Shown here: positions 33,306 through 38,125 of the stretch, one piece after another
Layout of the letters: every line of letters starts with the position of its first letter
How positions within the stretch are numbered: position 1 is the first letter of the stretch
Assembly (NCBI GenBank): GCA_009930475.1
Contig: RZYC01000037.1
Coordinates: forward strand, 1-38,125
DNA length: 38,125 nucleotides
DNA from: Spartobacteria bacterium
GTDB lineage: Bacteria > Verrucomicrobiota > Kiritimatiellia > RZYC01
Direction of reading: 5' to 3'
Translations under genes and position numbers: made by a program
Notes under the pieces: model-generated
Databases searched by the model: none
What the model saw: only the letters and a program-made list of their open reading frames with translations
What the model was told of the DNA's origin: nothing

Positions 33306-35561
33306 TTAATAACGTTTAACAAGTTTCAGCTGCTCCATTTTTTTGTAAAGCTCATCTTTACGTAGCGGCTTAAATAAATAGCCCCAGCAGTTCAGTTCAT
33401 AGCAGTTCATAATGGTTTTTTTATCACGAAGAGACGTGATGATGACCACGCGTGCCCCGTTCTCCCAGAAATCAATTTCTTTTTCCTGTTCGGTTTTGCG
33501 GATCTGTTCCAGAACTTTCACCCCGTCCAGTACCGGTATTTGAATGTCCATGGTGATTAAATCATACGGAGCACCTGATTCAAGGGCTTGTTCATATGCT
33601 TTAAATGCTGAATTCCCATCTGCAACAACGTCGACAACCCCCAAAGGAATCAAGTATTTATGCAAGGTTTTCTGAACCATCTTTTCGTCTTCAACAACCA
33701 GAAACCGAAGGGGTGGATTGATGCGGACGGGTTGTATGCTGTTGAGAAGAATGTTGGATTTCTTGGCTGCCTGGCTGGCGGAGTCGTCGTTGGTGGTCTG
33801 GTAGGACGGGAGATCAACCACCACAGAGGTTCCTTCGCCCAGCACGCTGTTGATGACCATCTGTCCATCGTTTTGTCGCACAAAATCCTGACAGAGGCAG
33901 AGTCCTAATCCTAATCCCTGTTCTCCTTTGTCTGTTCCTTGCAGCGGCCCGTGCGTGGATCCCTGATTGATTTGCTGCACCAGTTCCGGGGTCATTCCCA
34001 TTCCGGTATCTGCCACGCAAATATGAATGCGTTCGTTCCGGTGATTGGAATAGATTTCGATATCCCCGCCGTGAAAAGTAAACTTGATGGCATTGTCGAC
34101 CAAATTCCGCATCACGGTCTTAATCATGTGGGTGTCCCCGACGGCGAAATGGGAGCGTGACACCGTGGACCGAAGATTTATTTTCTTTTGCGAGGCTCGG
34201 TCGGAGAAATGCTGAACCGTTTCATCAGCAATAAATTGCACATTGAAAGGACGTTTGTTGACGAGGATTTCATCATCTTTCGAGGTTGCCCACTCCGTCA
34301 AGTCGTCAATCAGCCGTAATGATTTATCAACGGCCAGGTTAATGGACGTAAGATATTTTTTTGCCGCTCCACTGTTTCGGTCGACATGTTGTTTTAACGC
34401 ATTGGCTGAATCACGAATGGAGCAAAACGGGGAGCGAAGGTCGTGGGCAATAATGGAGAAGAATTTTCTTTTTTTCTCATTGGCGATGGTCAGCCGTTGT
34501 TCGTTTGCCTGCAATCTATTACGTATCGCATGCTGTTCCCTGACGTCGGTCAGGGTAATGCGTGCCCCGCTAAACACGTCATCTTTAATGATGGGTGTTC
34601 CGTACATGAGGAATTCGGCTCGCTCTGTCCCTGTGTCATAACTGATTTCGACTCCTGAGACGTCTTTTCCTTTGGCCAGATGGGTGCATATTTCGTTTAT
34701 GTTCTTTTTTATGGCCTGGGGAAAACAGCGGATGAAATGATCTGGGAAGGGATCGTTTTCTGTCAGATTGTTATGCATCCGAACGATTCGCCGTCCCTGT
34801 TCATTGGCAAACGTAACCCGAAACTGGTGATCCAATTCCAGTGCCAGCTGAGGCAGACATTCCGAGAAGTCACGAAAACGTTTTTCATTTTTCTCTCTTA
34901 AACGTTTGGCATAATGAATCTGCGTTACGTCACGAAAAAAGTATACCGCTGAATGGATGCCGCTTTCGTCCCGCACAGGAAATAATCGCGCCTCAATAAT
35001 GCATTCTTTGTCTGTGCCTTCGTAACGTAAAAATTCTGCAGTCCAGTTATTCTTTTCTAAGAAGAATTGCTGCAGTTCCGATGCCGCCGCCACGGGAAAG
35101 GGTATGCCCAGCTCCTCAATACTGTTGAGTTGCGTCAGCTCATGTGCATTCACACCGAGCAAATGATAACAGGATGGATTGGCATAGGACGGCATCATAT
35201 CCATATCCATAATCAGGACGCCATCCTGGCTTTGTGTTAATGTGGTAGAAAAGAGATCTAATTTGTTTTCTATGCGCTGCTGGCTTTTCAGGTTGGCGCG
35301 CGAGATCATCAGGAGTACCGCGCAGAATACGCTAAGAATGATGGTTTCCAGAATCAATTCTCCCCAGTTTACCGAGGTGGGTTCGCAGTGCCATATGATG
35401 TGGGGTAAATCGGCCATTTCATTGACCCATGAAATGATGATCATCAGAAGAAACAATAAGACGGTGATTCGGCAGGCCTGTTTTCGCAGGCATTGACGAC
35501 TGGTCTTCATTTCACGGATCATGTCCGTGGATTGTATGCTGACTTCATTCTTGATTTTCAT
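33306..35561 (-). CDS. hybrid sensor histidine kinase with PAS domains and C-terminal receiver
   Basis: This 751-aa membrane protein has two transmembrane segments (about 32-46 and 69-87) enclosing a short periplasmic loop. Two PAS-like domains follow (about 100-215 and 225-345), then HisKA with phosphoacceptor His373 (SIIAHDLRSPFCSI). HATPase has N box MRNLVDNAIKF, G1 VADTGMGM and G2 GEQGLGLGL. A receiver domain (618-750) has acidic E624/D625, phosphoacceptor Asp672 in TMDIQIPVLDG and Lys731. The receiver lacks an output domain, so the signal must pass to another protein. It lies 30 bases upstream of gnd on the same strand and is probably co-transcribed with gnd-zwf-pgl. CAGGT precedes the ATG. 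Confidence 0.92.
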   Translation of the reverse strand: MKIKNEVSIQSTDMIREMKTSRQCLRKQACRITVLLFLLMIIISWVNEMADLPHIIWHCEPTSVNWGELILETIILSVFCAVLLMISRANLKSQQRIENKLDLFSTTLTQSQDGVLIMDMDMMPSYANPSCYHLLGVNAHELTQLNSIEELGIPFPVAAASELQQFFLEKNNWTAEFLRYEGTDKECIIEARLFPVRDESGIHSAVYFFRDVTQIHYAKRLREKNEKRFRDFSECLPQLALELDHQFRVTFANEQGRRIVRMHNNLTENDPFPDHFIRCFPQAIKKNINEICTHLAKGKDVSGVEISYDTGTERAEFLMYGTPIIKDDVFSGARITLTDVREQHAIRNRLQANEQRLTIANEKKRKFFSIIAHDLRSPFCSIRDSANALKQHVDRNSGAAKKYLTSINLAVDKSLRLIDDLTEWATSKDDEILVNKRPFNVQFIADETVQHFSDRASQKKINLRSTVSRSHFAVGDTHMIKTVMRNLVDNAIKFTFHGGDIEIYSNHRNERIHICVADTGMGMTPELVQQINQGSTHGPLQGTDKGEQGLGLGLCLCQDFVRQNDGQMVINSVLGEGTSVVVDLPSYQTTNDDSASQAAKKSNILLNSIQPVRINPPLRFLVVEDEKMVQKTLHKYLIPLGVVDVVADGNSAFKAYEQALESGAPYDLITMDIQIPVLDGVKVLEQIRKTEQEKEIDFWENGARVVIITSLRDKKTIMNCYELNCWGYLFKPLRKDELYKKMEQLKLVKRY

Positions 35562-35607
35562 AATCTTACCTGAACTTATATTAATGATCTACTCGTGAAT
35601 GTACAAG

Positions 35608-35626
35608 GGATAATACATGATTATCC
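35608..35626. promoter_or_regulatory. inverted repeat between kinase and parC genes
   Basis: GGATAAT (35608-35614), loop ACATG, ATTATCC (35620-35626) form a perfect 7-bp inverted repeat in the 197-base divergent region, 47 bases upstream of the kinase start. It is a candidate operator or part of a divergent promoter (the ATAAT half resembles a -10 box). Confidence 0.35.
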
Positions 35627-35758
35627 TGTGCAGTGAATGGAGGATGGGGGCTGGCGGGAGTTGATTACAAGGGGTGTGCCCTCGGGGTTTATGATTGCAT
35701 TTCAACGCGTAAGCACAGATAAACGTCGTTGCAAAACCGCAGAGAAGGATCCGACGTG

Positions 35759-37840
35759 ATGAAAGATAAAGACGAGAGCCAGCTGAATTTATTCCAGTCA
35801 AAGAAACAAGCCAGTGAGAAAAAAGAGGCGGACGGAACGGATGAATTTACATTGATTGAAGAGGAACAGCATGCCTCTATCGATTTGGGAAAGTATCGTG
35901 TGCCCGATGGTGTGTTTCGTCGGCTCATGGATGTGAATTTTCTTCAATATGCGTCCTATGTTATTCGTGACCGGGCGATTCCGGATCTTGAGGACGGGTT
36001 GAAGCCAGTTCAGCGTCGTATTCTGTTTTCCCTGCTTGAAAACGATGACGGACGGTTTATTAAAGTGGCCAACATTGTCGGGTACTGCATGCAGTTCCAT
36101 CCTCACGGCGATCAGTCCATTTCAGACGCGCTGGTCACATTGGCGAATAAACGGTATTTGATTGAGGGGCAGGGGAATTTTGGAAATCTGTTTACTGGCG
36201 ACCCTGCGGCCGCATCCCGATACATCGAGTGCCGCCTCACTCCGCTGGCCCGCAACGAAATATTTAACAACGAAATGACGGAATTTGTGCCGACCTATGA
36301 CGGCCGCAAGAAAGAGCCGGTGACCCTGCCGTGCAAATTGCCGTTGTTGCTTATGTTGGGAGCCGACGGCATTGCCGTTGGACTGGCCACAAAAATTCTC
36401 CCTCATAATTTCGTGGAACTGCTGGAGGCGCAGATCGCAATCTTGCGTAACGAACCTTTTACACTTTATCCCGATTTTATTCAGGGTGGCGACATGGATG
36501 TCACCGATTATGATGATGGCCGAGGTAAAATACGCGTTCGCGCCGTGATCGAAACGGCAAAGCCGGATACCTTGATTATTCGTGAAATTCCCTATGGGAC
36601 AACCACCGAATCGCTCCTCAATTCCATTGAAGATGCCGTAAAAAAGAAAAAATTAAAAATAAAGTCGATTAATGACTACACGGCAGAGCGTATTGAAATC
36701 GAGATAAAACTTGCCCAGGGAACGAGTTCCGATAAAACTATAGAAGCACTGTATGCCTTTACGCACTGCGAGGTACAGCATTCTAGTAATATGGTGGTTA
36801 TATACAAACGACGCCCCATGGACATGACGGTCAGTGAAGTCTTGAAGAGTTGTACAGAGCAGTTTGTCGCTATTCTGCAGCGTGAGCTGGAGCTGAAGAA
36901 AGAGCACTTATTAAACAGTTTGCACCGCAATACGCTCGTACGTATTTTTATCGAACAGCGAATTTACAAAAATATTGAAGAGTGCGAAACCTATGAGGAT
37001 GTACAGCAGACGGTACTGGACGGGGTGAACGTTTTCCGTGCTGAGTTGCCGCGCGATGTGACGCTGGACGATGTTGAAATGTTGCTCTCCATAAAAATTC
37101 GTCGTATCTCCCGCTATGACATGAATAAAAATCGACGCGAATCCGAGCAGATACTCGCCGATCTATCGGAAACGGAAAAAAATCTTTCCCGTATCACTTC
37201 CTACAGTATTCGGTATCTGAAAAAACTGCTTAAAGAGTACGGAGCGGATTATCCTCGTAGAACCCGCATAAAAACCTTTAGCACTATTGAAGTGAAAAAG
37301 CTGACGGAGAAGCCGCTGGTTCTGGGTTATGACCGCGAAAAGGGCTATTTGGGTCATACCATCAGCAGTACCGAAACCATCGAGTGTACCACTAACGACA
37401 AGCTGGTTATTGTCTGGCGTGATGGACGTTATAAAGTGGTTCCGCCGCCCGACAAAATGTTCGTGGATCTGGATGTCATTTATTTTGGTCCTCATCACCG
37501 ACGAAAAATCATCACCATGGTGTATACGCAAGCGCAGACTGTGACCTTTATCAAGCGGTTTCAGTTTGGTGGTTTTATTATGAATAAGGACTATATGTGC
37601 ACGCCTGAAGGATGTGAAATCATCCTGTTTGATGATTCCGAACCTGAAGAGATTTATTGCATGTACAAAAAAATAAAATACCAGCGAGTGAATCAGCAGG
37701 TGTTTAACCCGCACGATATTCCAGTCAAAAATGTCAAAGCGATGGGAAACCAGTTAACATTTAAGGCAGTGCGGTATATTGGAGCCACACGTCCACGTCA
37801 TTGGGAGAAAGATGATCAGTCTGATTCTGACCGGATTTAA
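35759..37840 (+). CDS. parC: DNA topoisomerase IV subunit A (ParC-type)
   Basis: This 693-aa type IIA topoisomerase subunit cleaves and passes DNA with its ParE/GyrB partner. Features: RAIPDLEDGLKPVQRRILFSL (winged helix), HPHGDQSISDALVTLAN, GQGNFGN, and the catalytic Tyr155 with Arg154 in AASRYIECRLTPLA. The tower and coiled-coil region follow, and after about residue 500 a shortened C-terminal beta domain. The GyrA box (QRRGGKG) is absent, so it is ParC-like, as also seen in Bacteroidetes/PVC homologues with the GGDMDVTDYDDGRGKIRVRAVIE block. The ATG at 35759 has GAAGGAT upstream; an in-frame ATG at 35729 lacks one. parE is not in the window. Confidence 0.9.
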   Translation: MKDKDESQLNLFQSKKQASEKKEADGTDEFTLIEEEQHASIDLGKYRVPDGVFRRLMDVNFLQYASYVIRDRAIPDLEDGLKPVQRRILFSLLENDDGRFIKVANIVGYCMQFHPHGDQSISDALVTLANKRYLIEGQGNFGNLFTGDPAAASRYIECRLTPLARNEIFNNEMTEFVPTYDGRKKEPVTLPCKLPLLLMLGADGIAVGLATKILPHNFVELLEAQIAILRNEPFTLYPDFIQGGDMDVTDYDDGRGKIRVRAVIETAKPDTLIIREIPYGTTTESLLNSIEDAVKKKKLKIKSINDYTAERIEIEIKLAQGTSSDKTIEALYAFTHCEVQHSSNMVVIYKRRPMDMTVSEVLKSCTEQFVAILQRELELKKEHLLNSLHRNTLVRIFIEQRIYKNIEECETYEDVQQTVLDGVNVFRAELPRDVTLDDVEMLLSIKIRRISRYDMNKNRRESEQILADLSETEKNLSRITSYSIRYLKKLLKEYGADYPRRTRIKTFSTIEVKKLTEKPLVLGYDREKGYLGHTISSTETIECTTNDKLVIVWRDGRYKVVPPPDKMFVDLDVIYFGPHHRRKIITMVYTQAQTVTFIKRFQFGGFIMNKDYMCTPEGCEIILFDDSEPEEIYCMYKKIKYQRVNQQVFNPHDIPVKNVKAMGNQLTFKAVRYIGATRPRHWEKDDQSDSDRI

Positions 37841-37914
37841 TAAAAATACGAATATTTCGTAAATTGTACTTTACAACGACACCATTTCAACCTAAGTTAC
37901 GCACAAATGAAACG

Positions 37915-38118
37915 GGAATGTAAGTCGAAAGATTGCAGTGGCTTACAGAAGAGATTTTAGCATCTCCTCATGTGCATCCCCCCCATGCACATGGCGCCCC
38001 GGCGCAACGCCGGGGCGCTTCCAACCCGGGGGTGTCTTTGAGAGTAATACGCGAAAGCATCGAGTCTGGTGGTATTTTAATAGCGTTTTTCTGCTAACAC
38101 CAGTGACCTAGATCACGG
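37915..38118. other. cluster of consecutive stem-loops downstream of parC (possible structured RNA or repeat element)
   Basis: The non-coding tail contains several inverted repeats in a row. There is GTAAGTC/GGCTTAC (with one G-T pair), GAGAT/ATCTC, CATGTGCAT/ATGCACATG around a C7 loop (37969-37993), and directly after it GCGCCCCGGC/GCCGGGGCGC with a 5-base loop (37994-38018). Later come CTGGTG/CACCAG and GTGA/TCAC. No ORF or tRNA matches. The GC-rich hairpin has no T-run, so a simple intrinsic terminator is unlikely. It may be a structured RNA, a REP-like element or a replication/recombination site. Confidence 0.5.
37994..38018. repeat. strong GC-rich hairpin
   Basis: A perfect 10-bp inverted repeat, GCGCCCCGGC and GCCGGGGCGC, is separated by GCAAC. 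It is far more GC-rich than the flanking sequence and directly abuts the 9-bp CATGTGCAT/ATGCACATG palindrome. Confidence 0.85.
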
Positions 38119-38125
38119 ATCGTAT

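Noticed and set aside
1-38125. CRISPR arrays, tRNA and rRNA genes
   Set aside because: I saw no regularly spaced direct repeats and no cloverleaf or rRNA signature on either strand.

Overview
This window looks like chromosomal DNA of a Gram-negative bacterium, most likely from the PVC superphylum and possibly Kiritimatiellota. The phylum is my inference and no rRNA or tRNA is present to test it. Support comes from a set of long REP-associated (HUH/Y1) transposase-like genes, a bacterial GOLPH3/GPP34 protein, very large exported modular proteins, a GspG-type pseudopilin, and a palindrome TTCCAAT-S-ATTGGAA repeated between genes. Base composition is close to balanced and most genes have clear Shine-Dalgarno sites.

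Layout. 1-971: debris of two unrelated DDE insertion sequences facing opposite ways. 1310-6854: a plus-strand run of RAYT, MOP-family flippase, GspG-like pseudopilin, BtuF-like binding protein and MutL with short gaps or overlaps. 6878-9760: an exported FMN-binding protein (minus), a second RAYT (plus) and an exported prenyltransferase/squalene-oxidase-repeat protein (minus). 9885-11941: a degenerate sigma-54 activator-like protein facing an orphan fliE-like gene that has a near-consensus -24/-12 promoter, then an MTH1-like Nudix hydrolase. 12076-14058: EamA transporter, GPP34 protein and a small conserved-looking protein.

14273-25252 is the most unusual part: a three-gene minus-strand operon for exported proteins of 2221 aa (propeller, carboxypeptidase-regulatory-like domains, five ~117-residue repeats with an EWGxN signature, Ig/CARDB-like modules), 334 aa (TPR) and 1078 aa (coiled coil, Ser/Thr-rich linker, amphipathic beta module). 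It ends in a tandem pair of the palindromes. A third RAYT diverges from its promoter and runs into a secreted GH13 alpha-amylase-family enzyme.

28080-28600 is a frameshifted transposase remnant, followed by a VC0807-type membrane protein. 29570-35561 is a minus-strand set: hybrid sensor kinase, 6-phosphogluconate dehydrogenase, glucose-6-phosphate dehydrogenase and 6-phosphogluconolactonase, i.e. the whole oxidative pentose phosphate branch with a kinase just upstream. The window closes with a topoisomerase IV subunit A (ParC-type) gene and a 285-base tail containing several consecutive stem-loops.

No CRISPR array, tRNA or rRNA was seen, and no stretch longer than 300 bases lacks a gene or gene remnant. 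The best candidates for undescribed biology are the 14-25 kb secreted operon with its EWG repeats, the palindrome family, and the sigma-54-type promoter in front of the lone fliE-like gene.
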